The position numbers and the translations under genes are program-made. The notes below the pieces were generated by a model. It was not told the DNA's origin. It did no database searches and saw nothing but the letters and a program-made list of their open reading frames with translations. From contig JAUQXU010000358.1 of the NCBI GenBank assembly GCA_030837935.1, forward strand, positions 1 through 15,898: a stretch of 15,898 nucleotides of DNA, in the 5' to 3' direction. This DNA is from Candidatus Brocadia sp. Lineage in GTDB: Bacteria; Planctomycetota; Brocadiia; Brocadiales; Brocadiaceae. The number at the start of each line of letters is the position of its first letter. Positions within the stretch are counted from its first letter, which is position 1. Below are positions 7,766 to 15,324 of this stretch, piece after piece.

Positions 7766-8634
7766 AAAAATTACACTTAGGTTTGCCCAAAGGCAGTCTT
7801 CAGGAAGCAACCATTGAAATGATGAAAAAAGCGGGTTACACCGTCCATGTGAGTCCGCGGTCTTATTATCCTGCGATCGATGATGATGAAATTTCTGTAA
7901 GATTAATCAGGCCGCAGGATATGTCCAGATATGTTGAAAAAGGCATTGTTGATGCTGGTCTGACTGGTGCGGATTGGGTGAAAGAAGCCGGTTCAGAAGT
8001 AAGGGTAGTTGTGAGTCTTGTATATGCTAAACAACAATTAACAAAGGTGAAATGGGTTCTGGCTGTGCCTGAAAATTCCACCATACGCTCTGTGAACGAT
8101 TTGCAGAACAAAAAGGTTGCTACAGAACTTGTGAATGTAACACGACAATACCTTGCAGAACGGGGTGTCGTTGCCGATATTGAGTTTTCTCACGGTGCTA
8201 CAGAGGCAAAGGCGCCTGACTTAGTCGATGCTATCGTAGAACTTACTGAAACAGGTAGCAGTCTGAAGGCAAATAAACTTCGTATTATTGAGACTGTTAT
8301 GGAGTCTGCAACTCAACTTATTGTCAATCATCATACGTGGAAGGACGAGTGGAAACGCACAAAAATAGAGAATCTTGCAATGCTTTTTGAAGGAGCTATT
8401 ATTGCTCGCGCAAAAGTTGGATTGAAGATGAACGTGCCAAACGGGGCGATAGATCAAGTGTTGAAAAAATTGCCTGCATTGAGAAAACCTACAATCTCTA
8501 CGCTGGCTGAAGGTGCTGGCTATGCAATTGAAACGGTGCTCGATGAAACGGTAGCAAGAAGTATTACTCCTGAACTAAAAAGGGCCGGAGCTGAAGGGAT
8601 CATTGAATATCCATTAAATAAAGTTATTCTTTAG
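7762..8634 (+). CDS. hisG: ATP phosphoribosyltransferase, long form
   Basis: First enzyme of histidine biosynthesis: condenses ATP with PRPP to give phosphoribosyl-ATP. At 290 residues it is the long HisG form with a C-terminal ACT-like regulatory domain for histidine feedback, so no HisZ partner is expected. Seen: LGLPKGSLQEATIEMM at the N-terminus, DAGLTGADWVKEAG (64-77), the PRPP-binding region ELTETGSSL (160-168) followed by KANKLRIIE, and the C-terminal regulatory domain from about 213 with LKKLPALRKPTISTL. Its ATG overlaps the rbfA stop by 4 bases. No other his gene is in the window, so it stands apart from a his operon. Histidine feedback through the ACT-like domain is known for the family; transcription here appears tied to the nusA operon. 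Confidence 0.95.
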   Translation: MKKLHLGLPKGSLQEATIEMMKKAGYTVHVSPRSYYPAIDDDEISVRLIRPQDMSRYVEKGIVDAGLTGADWVKEAGSEVRVVVSLVYAKQQLTKVKWVLAVPENSTIRSVNDLQNKKVATELVNVTRQYLAERGVVADIEFSHGATEAKAPDLVDAIVELTETGSSLKANKLRIIETVMESATQLIVNHHTWKDEWKRTKIENLAMLFEGAIIARAKVGLKMNVPNGAIDQVLKKLPALRKPTISTLAEGAGYAIETVLDETVARSITPELKRAGAEGIIEYPLNKVIL

Positions 8635-8635
8635 G

Positions 8636-10252
8636 ATGGAAGAATCGTGGCATGTTAAGAATGTACAATATGAAATGTTATCTATTCGATCTTTCCCTGT
8701 TATTTTTGTTTTTGTAATATTCTTACTTAGCGGTTTTCCTGGTTGTCGTAGTACTACGATTCAACCGGGAGATCAATCAGTATCTCACCGCAGGAATCGG
8801 TCTCTGGATGATCGGGAAAAGGGATATTCCTATTTTTGTGCCGGATATTTTTCCATGTTGGAAAGAGATTGGGAAAATGCAGTTGAGAACTTTGAAAAGG
8901 CAATTCAGTTAGACCATTCCTCTGAAAGAATTATTCAGCATTTAGCTACGTGTTATTTCCAATTGGGTGAGAATGAAAAAGCAATCAATTATATAGAAAA
9001 ATTAGCGAAAATCAAACCAGATGAATTTAGTGTGCATTATACATTGGCTACTCTGTATGAAACTGTTGGGAAAAATAGAGAGGCTATTGAAGAATATGAA
9101 TATGCCCGCCGATGCAAGATGACAAAGTTAGATCACGTCTTCCTGGCAGACGCTCTCTACAGACTCGCCAATCTTTATATAAATAATGATATGATGGAAA
9201 AGGGGGTAGCGTGTTATGAGAGCATGTTTGACATGAAGCTGGTAACCGAACCCGTAAAGATATATTACGAAATTGGTCAAAGATATTTTGAAAAAAACGA
9301 TATAAAAAATGCCCTGGAATATTTCTTAAAGGCAAAACAGACTGATCCAACATTAAGCTTTACCAGCTTTTATCTTACCCTTTGTTACGATGCGCTCAAT
9401 GACTATGATAGTGCAATTCAAGAGGCGAAAATCTTTTTAGAAAAAGAACCTAATAACTGGGTTATGCACCTCGCCTTGTCTGAGGTATACGGAAAAATTA
9501 AAAATGAATCCAAAAAAAAAGAGGAAATTGAAAAAACCCAGGAGATTCTGAAAAATAGTACAGATGCGGGAAGTAAAAATCCGAAGGAGTATTTCCTGTT
9601 ATGTCAAATTTACAGAAATCAACGTAAAATCAGTGAGGCAATTGCAGTCGTTGAGAGCATAAAGTTGATATCTTTAGATAAAGAAATGATGAGGGACGTC
9701 CATTTCTTGCTTGCGAATCTTTACTATGAAGATAAAAAATTCGATAGAGCTGAAGAGGAATTGCAGATGACATTGAAGCTTGAGCCTGACTTTCACGAGG
9801 CAAATAATTTTTTAGGCTACTTATTTGTTGAAAATAATAAGAATCTGGACGAAGCGATACATCTTATTAACAAGGCTTTAAAAGCACAACCTCAAAACGG
9901 GGCATATCTTGATAGTCTCGGTTGGGCTTATTATAAGAAGGCACAGGTGGAAGGAAGAAACGATTATCTCGTTATTGCTCTTAAAAAATTATTGGAAGCC
10001 GTTCAATTTATGGAAGAGCCTGATATCTATGACCATGTTGGAGATGTTCATTATAGTTTAGGAGATTGGGATAAAGCTGTTAAGGCATGGGAAAAAGCGA
10101 TGGCTTTGTACCGGCAGGCACTCAATAGTGAAACAAAAATAGAGGATATCGCAATAAAGTTAGAAAAAACAAAAAGATTAATTTCTGTGGAAAAAAGAGG
10201 AACGAGGGTTATCGAGAACCGTAGAGAGGTTGAAAATAGTATTCAACCGTAA
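8636..10252 (+). CDS. TPR-repeat protein, probable lipoprotein
   Basis: Protein of 538 residues made almost wholly of tetratricopeptide repeats, which act as protein-protein interaction scaffolds. A basic/hydrophobic segment (about 15-34) ends in SGFPGC with Cys37, a plausible though non-ideal lipobox. The protein is therefore probably exported and lipid-anchored. ATG 8675 (residue 14) would give a more typical signal peptide than the first ATG, which lies one base after the hisG stop. Repeats run from about 62 to 500, for example WENAVENFEKAIQLD, NEKAINYIEKLAKIKPD, FDRAEEELQMTLKLEPD and LDEAIHLINKALKAQPQ followed by LDSLGWAYYKKA. The C-terminal end is charged. The partner and role are unknown. 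The spacing to hisG suggests cotranscription, although neither start has a Shine-Dalgarno sequence. Confidence 0.85.
   Translation: MEESWHVKNVQYEMLSIRSFPVIFVFVIFLLSGFPGCRSTTIQPGDQSVSHRRNRSLDDREKGYSYFCAGYFSMLERDWENAVENFEKAIQLDHSSERIIQHLATCYFQLGENEKAINYIEKLAKIKPDEFSVHYTLATLYETVGKNREAIEEYEYARRCKMTKLDHVFLADALYRLANLYINNDMMEKGVACYESMFDMKLVTEPVKIYYEIGQRYFEKNDIKNALEYFLKAKQTDPTLSFTSFYLTLCYDALNDYDSAIQEAKIFLEKEPNNWVMHLALSEVYGKIKNESKKKEEIEKTQEILKNSTDAGSKNPKEYFLLCQIYRNQRKISEAIAVVESIKLISLDKEMMRDVHFLLANLYYEDKKFDRAEEELQMTLKLEPDFHEANNFLGYLFVENNKNLDEAIHLINKALKAQPQNGAYLDSLGWAYYKKAQVEGRNDYLVIALKKLLEAVQFMEEPDIYDHVGDVHYSLGDWDKAVKAWEKAMALYRQALNSETKIEDIAIKLEKTKRLISVEKRGTRVIENRREVENSIQP
10228..10248 (+). repeat. Hairpin over the last codons of the TPR gene
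   Basis: GGTTGAA (10228-10234), a 7-nt loop, then TTCAACC (10242-10248): a perfect 7-bp stem just before the TAA. An A/T-rich run with TTTT follows a few bases later. It could weakly terminate or pause transcription, or protect an mRNA 3' end before yebC. The T-tract is interrupted, so confidence in termination is low. Confidence 0.3.
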
Positions 10253-10288
10253 ATTTTCTAAAAATAATTTTGGGAGAAATAGGCGAAA

Positions 10289-11044
10289 TTGGCTGGACAT
10301 TCACATTGGGCTAGTATAAAACACAAAAAAGGTGCTGCTGATGCAAAAAAAGGCAAAATCTTTTCTAAGATAGCACGTATGATTACTGTTGCTACCAGAC
10401 GGGGTGGGGGTGACCCTGATATGAATCCCAAATTGCAGCTTGCTGTAAGTAAAGCACGTGCAGTTAATATGCCAAAAGAAAATGTAGAACGAGCCATTCA
10501 GAAAGGTATTGGCGGAGGTGGCGGCGCTGAATTGTTTGAGTGTATCTATGAAGGATACGGACCTCATGGCACTGCATTAATCGTTGAGATTGTGACAGAC
10601 AATAAAAATAGAACTGCCCCTGAAATACGAAAAATCTTTGATCGATTTGGCGGAAATATGGGAGAATCGGGCTGTGTTTCCTGGATGTTCGAAAAAAAGG
10701 GATTTATTATAGTAAATAGTAATAACCTCAATGAAGACGAATTTATGATGTTGGTTTTAGATGCAGGGGCCGAGGATATGCAGAACGTGGGTGGCGCTTT
10801 TCAAGTCACATGCTCGCAAACAACGTTAGATGCGGTAAAAAAGGCTATTGAGGGTAAAAATATAAAGGTGGAAACTGCCGAAGTGAGTTGGATACCGAAA
10901 AACAACGTCGACTTGGATGAAGCATCTGGCCGTAAAGTACTGGGGCTTATGGAGGCACTTGAAGATCACGATGACGTACAAAACGTCTATTCTAATTTTA
11001 ATCTCCCCCAAACCCTGCTGGCAGAAGCGCAAGCTGAAAAATAA
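10289..11044 (+). CDS. yebC: YebC/PmpR/TACO1-family protein
   Basis: Conserved YebC-family protein of 251 residues. Members have been described as transcriptional regulators and, for bacterial YebC and mitochondrial TACO1, as factors helping ribosomes through difficult (proline-rich) sequences. The start is TTG at 10289: the product then begins MAGHSHWASIKHKKGAADAK, exactly as in the family, and GGGAG lies upstream at about 12 nt. The core includes KIARMITVATRRGGGDPDMN, GIGGGGGAELFECIYEGYGP and TDNKNRTAPEIRKIFDRFGGNMGESGCVSWMF. Length and motifs are ordinary and no truncation is visible. The usual neighbour ruvC is absent. The gene is convergent with ftsH, with only 11 bp between the stop codons. 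Confidence 0.95.
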   Translation: MAGHSHWASIKHKKGAADAKKGKIFSKIARMITVATRRGGGDPDMNPKLQLAVSKARAVNMPKENVERAIQKGIGGGGGAELFECIYEGYGPHGTALIVEIVTDNKNRTAPEIRKIFDRFGGNMGESGCVSWMFEKKGFIIVNSNNLNEDEFMMLVLDAGAEDMQNVGGAFQVTCSQTTLDAVKKAIEGKNIKVETAEVSWIPKNNVDLDEASGRKVLGLMEALEDHDDVQNVYSNFNLPQTLLAEAQAEK

Positions 11045-11055
11045 ATTTGGTATTA

Positions 11056-12981
11056 TTACTGCGTTTCCCTGCGATCTTTCTGGAGGTATTGCAGGTTTTG
11101 TTGTGGCTGTTCAACCGGGGCGATATCAATCTCTTTCTGCGTTCTTACGTGTTTCTTCTCAATGTGCAACAGTTCAAGAACCTGATCTCCATCCAGCACT
11201 TCTTCCTCTTCTAATTTTTTTGCCAACAGATCCAGTTTATCCTTATTGCTGCTGAGCAAATCTTTGACTCTATCAAAACTACCCATGATAATATGAGTGA
11301 CCTCTTCATCGATAATAACGGCGGTTTTTTCGCTGTATTCTTTTTCTTGAACAAGGTCGTGTCCGAGGAAGATATTTCCGGATTGCCTTCCGAAAGTCTG
11401 AGGTCCTAATTTCCTGCTCATACCAAAACGGCATACATAACTTCGGGCTAATTGTGAACACTTTTCCAGATCATTTTGGGCGCCGGTTGATATTTTGTGG
11501 AGCACGAATTCTTCTGCGGCACGTCCCCCCAAAAGTACGCATAGGGTATCGAGGATTTCAGGTTCGGTGGTTAAGTATTTATCTTCCATCGGTAGTTGCA
11601 TGGTATAACCCAATGCAGCAGTCCCGCGTGGAATAATAGAAACTTTGTGCACAGGGTCAGTGTTTGGGAGTAGTGCTGCTATCAGGGTATGGCCTGCCTC
11701 ATGAATTGCAACGGCCTTTTTTTCACTATCGCTCATAATTCTGCTCTTTCGTTCAGGGCCAGCAAGCACCCTGTCTATGGAGGACTCTAATTCTACCATG
11801 CCTACGGAACTTTTATTATATCGCGCTGCCAGGAGCGCCGCTTCGTTGATAACATTTGCCAGATCCGCTCCCGAAAAGCCTGGAGTGCGTTTTGCGATGA
11901 CTTTTAAGCTGACATCGGCATCTATCTTTACATTTTTTGCGTGAACTGACAAAACTGCTTCCCGGCCGATAAGGTCTGGTCTGTCAACGGTTATTTGACG
12001 ATCGAATCGTCCTGGGCGGAGCAGCGCACTGTCCAGCACGTCGGGTCTGTTGGTTGCGGCAATGATAATTACCCCTTTCTGTGAATTGAAACCGTCCATT
12101 TCTGCCAGGAGCTGGTTGAGTGTCTGTTCGCGTTCATCGTGGCCGCCGCCAAGTCCTGTGCCGCGCTGTCTGCCAACACTGTCAATTTCATCGATAAATA
12201 CAATACACGGGGCCTTTGCTTTTGCCTGCTCAAACATATCGCGTACCCGGGCGGCGCCCATTCCAACAAACATTTCAACAAAGTCAGAACCACTGATTGA
12301 AAAGAATGGCACACCCGCTTCTCCTGCAACTGCACGTGCAAGGAGTGTTTTGCCTGTCCCTGGCGGGCCTATCAGAAGCACTCCTTTGGGAATTTTACCT
12401 CCCAGTTTTTGGAATCGTTCCGGGTAAGAAAGAAAGTCGATAATTTCCTTTAATTCTTCCTTTGCCTCATCACATCCCGCAACATCCACAAACGTTGTTT
12501 TCTGTGAACCATTATCCGAATACAGCTTGATTTTTGCCTTTCCGAAGGACATAAAAGGTGAACCCATTCCGCCAACCTTTTTAAACAAAAAAAACCATCC
12601 GAGCGCCATGACGCCAAATGGGAAGATCCACCACATCAAAATATTCTTTAAGAAGTTGTTTTCTGCTGCGCCTTTGAATCTGACCTTTTGTGATTCAAGT
12701 TCATTGACGAGTTCTGCATCTTGGATCGGTACAGTAACAAAAGCAATTTTTTCTTCTTTGTTGCCCTCAGAAGATAATTTTTTGTAATTGCCGCGGATAA
12801 AGTTGGACCCCACTGTACAGTCTGATATGTAGCCATTCTTAAGATATAACCTAAACTGGCTGTAAGAGATTTCTTCGGCCTTCGGAGATAGGAATATTTG
12901 TGCTATATACATGACGGCTAGGAAGAGGAGGATATATCCGATGGAGAATCTTGACTTCTTTGTTTTGTTTTTTTTATCCAT
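11056..12981 (-). CDS. ftsH: ATP-dependent zinc metalloprotease FtsH
   Basis: Membrane-anchored AAA+ protease that degrades unassembled membrane proteins and short-lived regulators. The 641-residue product has two membrane segments (about 13-31 and 112-133) enclosing a short extracytoplasmic domain. The AAA module has Walker A GPPGTGKT (205-212), a pore loop around MFVGMGA (237-243), Walker B IVFIDEID (260-267) and arginine fingers Arg325/Arg328 in PGRFDR. The zinc site is HEAGH (427-431), with Asp504 in TGAQNDL as likely third ligand. The C-terminal tail is Gln/charged-rich. All catalytic residues are intact. No Shine-Dalgarno precedes the ATG, but the upstream promoter is a perfect consensus. 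It is monocistronic by position, convergent with yebC and divergent from the tRNA gene. Confidence 0.97.
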   Translation of the reverse strand: MDKKNKTKKSRFSIGYILLFLAVMYIAQIFLSPKAEEISYSQFRLYLKNGYISDCTVGSNFIRGNYKKLSSEGNKEEKIAFVTVPIQDAELVNELESQKVRFKGAAENNFLKNILMWWIFPFGVMALGWFFLFKKVGGMGSPFMSFGKAKIKLYSDNGSQKTTFVDVAGCDEAKEELKEIIDFLSYPERFQKLGGKIPKGVLLIGPPGTGKTLLARAVAGEAGVPFFSISGSDFVEMFVGMGAARVRDMFEQAKAKAPCIVFIDEIDSVGRQRGTGLGGGHDEREQTLNQLLAEMDGFNSQKGVIIIAATNRPDVLDSALLRPGRFDRQITVDRPDLIGREAVLSVHAKNVKIDADVSLKVIAKRTPGFSGADLANVINEAALLAARYNKSSVGMVELESSIDRVLAGPERKSRIMSDSEKKAVAIHEAGHTLIAALLPNTDPVHKVSIIPRGTAALGYTMQLPMEDKYLTTEPEILDTLCVLLGGRAAEEFVLHKISTGAQNDLEKCSQLARSYVCRFGMSRKLGPQTFGRQSGNIFLGHDLVQEKEYSEKTAVIIDEEVTHIIMGSFDRVKDLLSSNKDKLDLLAKKLEEEEVLDGDQVLELLHIEKKHVRTQKEIDIAPVEQPQQNLQYLQKDRRETQ

Positions 12982-13058
12982 GTAATTAGGTTAAATAAAT
13001 TAAAAATGTAATAGAGAGGAATATTTACGGTTGAATTTCCCAAAATAAATCAAGCCAA

Positions 13059-13087
13059 ATTATAGTAGAAAATAAGACTAATGTCAA
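13059..13087 (-). promoter_or_regulatory. Consensus sigma-70 promoter for ftsH
   Basis: On the minus strand TTGACA (13082-13087) and TATAAT (13059-13064) are separated by exactly 17 bp. Both hexamers match consensus perfectly. Transcription would begin near 13052, leaving a leader of about 70 nt without a recognisable ribosome binding site or heat-shock element. Confidence 0.85.
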
Positions 13088-13109
13088 AATATTTCAAGAG
13101 AGATTTAGG

Positions 13110-13137
13110 TTGATAATAGATAAAAAGACACTATAAT
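13110..13137 (+). promoter_or_regulatory. Promoter for tRNA-Pro
   Basis: TTGATA (13110-13115) and a perfect TATAAT (13132-13137) are separated by 16 bp. The -10 box ends 10 bp before the mature tRNA 5' end, so the 5' leader would be only a few nucleotides. The promoter is divergent from the ftsH promoter, with about 20 bp between the two -35 boxes. Confidence 0.75.
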
Positions 13138-13147
13138 AAGGAAATGT

Positions 13148-13225
13148 CGGGGTGTAGCGCAGCTTGGCTAGCGCGCTTGAATGGGGTTCAAGAGGTCGTG
13201 GGTTCAAATCCCGCCACCCCGACCA
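13148..13225 (+). tRNA. tRNA-Pro (anticodon GGG)
   Basis: A complete cloverleaf with encoded CCA. The acceptor stem CGGGGTG pairs with CACCCCG, followed by discriminator A and CCA. The D stem is GCGC/GCGC. The anticodon stem CTTGA/TCAAG closes the loop ATGGGGT, giving anticodon GGG with T33 and G37. The T arm is GTGGG TTCAAAT CCCGC. It reads CCC and CCU proline codons. The 3' end lies 15 bp from the stop of a tyrosine recombinase gene, and tRNA 3' ends are common integration sites for such enzymes, so the gene has probably been kept intact by the incoming element. Confidence 0.97.
13203..13225 (+). other. Likely attachment site (tRNA 3' end)
   Basis: The T-arm and acceptor 3' half of tRNA-Pro form the boundary between conserved chromosome (ftsH, tRNA) and recombinase-led accessory DNA. 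Elements with a tyrosine recombinase beside a tRNA usually recombine at this 3' part and leave a direct repeat at the far end. The second copy is not in the window, so the exact core cannot be set. Inference from layout. Confidence 0.5.
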
Positions 13226-13240
13226 ATAAAATCAAGGGTT

Positions 13241-14293
13241 TCAGGCATTCGATACTTCCCGTTTTTCCCCAACTGTAGTCAAATTGTAGTCAACCTCTAA
13301 AATCTGAACCCCATCTCTCAGGCTATCTGGACAATGATGGCTGTACCGCTGTGTCATCCGTATGTCATGATGACCCAATAGCTTTGAGATTTTGTAAATA
13401 TCAATCCCTTTTTGGGCTAATCGTGTTGCAAAGGTATGCCTCAGATCGTGGAAATGAAAATCCTGTATGACAGCCTTTTTTATTGCAATATTAAAAGCCC
13501 TTCTCAGATTATGACGGTCAATCTTTTTACAAACGCTACTGGAAAACACCAGGTCGTTTTTAATGTTCATTATCTTTGATTTTTCCGTCAGAATATCGAA
13601 TGCAACTTGGTTCAATGGAATTGTTCTAGGCTTTCCACTCTTTGTTTCCTGAATTATAATGACTCTACGCAAGAGGTTTACCCTTTTCCATTGAAGGGAA
13701 AGCAATTCGTCTTGACGTAATCCAGTATGCAGGTCGAAAAGGATAATATCCCGAAGCCATTGTGGAGAAACAGTAAGTAACTTTTTTTCCTCATTGTCAG
13801 TCAGCCAACGGTCCCTTTCGTTATCCTCTTTCTCTTTGGGAACTTTAGAAACAGGATTATCCTTGATCCATTCCCACTCTTTGACTGCCAGATTGAAAGC
13901 TTTAGAGAGCATTGCAAGTTCCCTGTTAACAGTAGCAGGTTTAGCACCTTCACTTTTCCTTAAAACCTTGTACTCAGAAATCTTTTTCTGGGATATCTCA
14001 GACAACTTTCTCTCCCCAAAATAGGGATTCAGGTGTTTTAAAGACGAAGCATAGCTCTTTTGCATATTGGTTGACACATTTGGCGCATGCTCTCTCGTAA
14101 ACTTTTCCATCATATCTGTGAACGTTTTGCTATCACCGATGGATTTCTCAAAGTATTTCCCTTCGATTATCTCGGTTCTGACCTTTGCCTCTATTGCCTG
14201 GGCAAGTTTTTTGTCGGTTGTTTCAAGGCTTCTTTGAATTTTTTTCCCTCTGTACCTTATACAAGTCCACCAGACACCACCCCGTTTAAACAT
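13241..14293 (-). CDS. Tyrosine recombinase / phage-type integrase
   Basis: Site-specific recombinase of the tyrosine (phage integrase) family, 350 residues. The order is an N-terminal AP2-like arm-binding domain (about 5-48, with WWTCIRYRGKKIQRSLETTD), a SAM-like core-binding domain (about 57-140), and a catalytic domain (about 163-325). The catalytic set is complete: Arg193 in HTGLRQDE, probable Lys218, His282 and Arg285 in HDLRH, His308 in LLGHHD, and nucleophile Tyr317 in QRYSHH. ATG 14293 is preceded by AAAGGAGGT, a near-perfect ribosome binding site unlike those of the chromosomal genes here. It is transcribed toward the tRNA-Pro gene, its likely target, with the excisionase-like gene just upstream. 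The protein looks functional even though neighbouring element genes are decayed. Confidence 0.95.
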   Translation of the reverse strand: MFKRGGVWWTCIRYRGKKIQRSLETTDKKLAQAIEAKVRTEIIEGKYFEKSIGDSKTFTDMMEKFTREHAPNVSTNMQKSYASSLKHLNPYFGERKLSEISQKKISEYKVLRKSEGAKPATVNRELAMLSKAFNLAVKEWEWIKDNPVSKVPKEKEDNERDRWLTDNEEKKLLTVSPQWLRDIILFDLHTGLRQDELLSLQWKRVNLLRRVIIIQETKSGKPRTIPLNQVAFDILTEKSKIMNIKNDLVFSSSVCKKIDRHNLRRAFNIAIKKAVIQDFHFHDLRHTFATRLAQKGIDIYKISKLLGHHDIRMTQRYSHHCPDSLRDGVQILEVDYNLTTVGEKREVSNA

Positions 14294-14350
14294 AACTACC
14301 TCCTTTCCCGGGACCGATTGTGTCTGTCTGACCGCTACTAGGGATTATAA

Positions 14351-14578
14351 TTAGTTCCACAAAATTTCTCCAGCAATTTTGTCAACCATTTTTTTGTCGT
14401 GATTTGTATTTCGTTTCAAGGATGCCATTAATTGATCTATATCGTTTATGTCAAAAAGGACACGTCTTCCAAGTTTAATAGAGGGAATTTTTCCTTGACT
14501 TGCCCAGTCGTATAATGTCTTAACAGGCAAAGATGTATATTCAGAAATCTCCTTGATACTAACGTATCGCTTTTTCAT
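14351..14578 (-). CDS. Excisionase-type helix-turn-helix protein
   Basis: Small DNA-binding protein of about 75 residues with a MerR/HTH_17-type domain: YVSIKEISEYTSLPVKTLYDWASQGKIP-like helices followed by the wing IKLGRRVLFDINDIDQLM. Such proteins next to an integrase act as excisionases or recombination directionality factors, or as element regulators. The C-terminal 25 residues are charged and unassigned. ATG 14578 is preferred, with GGAAAA about 9 nt upstream. A GTG at 14587 would add three residues. The stop lies 57 bp before the integrase start. The upstream 157 bp contain repeated CCTATTGC motifs that may be binding sites for this or another regulator. Confidence 0.8.
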   Translation of the reverse strand: MKKRYVSIKEISEYTSLPVKTLYDWASQGKIPSIKLGRRVLFDINDIDQLMASLKRNTNHDKKMVDKIAGEILWN

Positions 14579-14613
14579 AACAATCACTTTTCCAATTTGT
14601 CATTTCTCAAAAA

Positions 14614-14710
14614 CGCAATAGGAAGCCACCAAGACAACTTCGGGTAACACAAGGTGTTGGGTTTTTCCCTATTGCCCCGTATAAAACAAGCCTATCGAAG
14701 CCCTATTGCG
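14614..14710. repeat. Three CCTATTGC motif copies upstream of the xis-like gene
   Basis: The stretch 14588-14744 has no gene but holds CGCAATAGG (14614-14622), CCCTATTGC (14667-14675) and CCCTATTGCG (14701-14710). The last two are direct copies 34 bp apart and the first is inverted. A related CCTATCG lies at 14691-14697. Clustering within about 100 bp between element genes suggests an operator or accessory recombination sites. No promoter of good quality is visible with them. Confidence 0.5.
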
Positions 14711-14744
14711 AAATTCGGGTATTTTAAAAATCCTAGACAGACTC

Positions 14745-15155
14745 TCAATCGACCCTTGGTGGGTTGTTTGGATTTTGTTTCCACGAAAAGACAAGCACTT
14801 TGCATTTTTCCAGAATTCTCCTCATTGCCCTCTCGCCAATCATACTAGCCATCTCCTTCTGTGTTACATTGCCGACAAGTATGGTTGGAAGAAGATTGCT
14901 GTACCGATTATCAACAATCTTCGTTATGTAGATTAGTTCGTTTTCTGTTACACGCTGAACACCAATTTCGTCAATAATCAGCAAATCTTGGGAATCTTTT
15001 TTCCACGACTCTTTAATGTCCAGTATGATGTCGAAAAGGGTTGTATATATGCAGCTTTTACCCCTTTTTAAAAACTCAATTCCCATAGCAGTGGCAAGGT
15101 GTGCCTTGCCAGTTCCGGGCGGAGGCGATGGGCAGATTAGACCGAAACTGCCCAC
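14745..15155 (-). pseudogene. Truncated DnaC/IstB-like ATPase remnant
   Basis: The 136-codon frame corresponds to the AAA+ core of DnaC/IstB-type helicase-loader or transposition-helper ATPases, but not to the roughly 100-residue N-terminal domain those proteins usually have. Seen: GLICPSPPPGTGKAHLA (5-21) in place of a GPPGTGKTHLA Walker A motif, with apparent extra residues and Ala18 where Thr/Ser is needed. Walker B LLIIDE (58-63), the sensor-like ILVGN (92-96) and the arginine-finger region GERAMRRI (107-114) are intact. The only start is a GTG (15153-15155) without a ribosome binding site, directly after stop codons. A 6-bp inverted repeat (15130-15135/15148-15153) overlaps the 5' end. 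It is best explained as a deleted and mutated replication gene of the integrated element. Confidence 0.75.
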
Positions 15156-15160
15156 TTTTA

Positions 15161-15324
15161 TTAATTAAGTCTTGTTTGACCACAAAACCCGTCAGACAAC
15201 ATGCATGGGTTATTTATTGGAACTTTTACCACGCCAAAATATTCATCCAACAACTGTTCTAGATACGTACTGACTATCACTAAGGCCCGATGATCTATTT
15301 ATGGGATTTCTATTCCAAGTTTTT
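15161..15324 (-). pseudogene. Detached C-terminal part of the antirepressor gene
   Basis: Immediately after the antirepressor TGA, another minus-strand frame reads KKLGIEIP, a TAA (15299-15301), then DHRALVIVSTYLEQLLDEYFG and on to a TAA at 15161-15163. This pattern (Gly-Ile, then D-R, V-x-TY, L-x-E-x-F) resembles the usual C-terminal continuation of phage antirepressor proteins. Adding one base before the A6 run at 15320-15325 restores the frame as TMCKKLGIEIP. The segment therefore looks like the lost end of the upstream gene, separated by a one-base deletion and a later nonsense mutation. Similarity is judged by eye. Confidence 0.55.

Noticed and set aside
11044..11110. Terminator between the convergent yebC and ftsH genes
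   Set aside because: Only 11 bp separate the stop codons. CCTGC/GCAGG inside the ftsH end has a loop of about 19 nt and no solid T-tract.
12050..12427. A 125-codon plus-strand open frame opposite ftsH
   Set aside because: It lies antisense to the conserved AAA+ domain, has no ribosome binding site and no recognisable protein features.
10241..13036. A 14-bp inverted match, ATTCAACCGTAAAT at 10241-10254 and its complement at 13023-13036
   Set aside because: About one match of this length is expected by chance on two strands of a 16-kb window, and neither flank extends it.
14646..14665. AACAC-AAG-GTGTT hairpin followed by TTTTT, as a terminator
   Set aside because: The stem has only 5 bp, mostly A/T, with GGG before the T-run, and no plus-strand gene precedes it.
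15130..15153. GGGCAG/CTGCCC inverted repeat followed by ACTTTTATT, as a plus-strand terminator
   Set aside because: A 6-bp stem with a 12-nt loop and an interrupted T-tract is weak, and no plus-strand gene ends here; it may simply mark the deletion junction.
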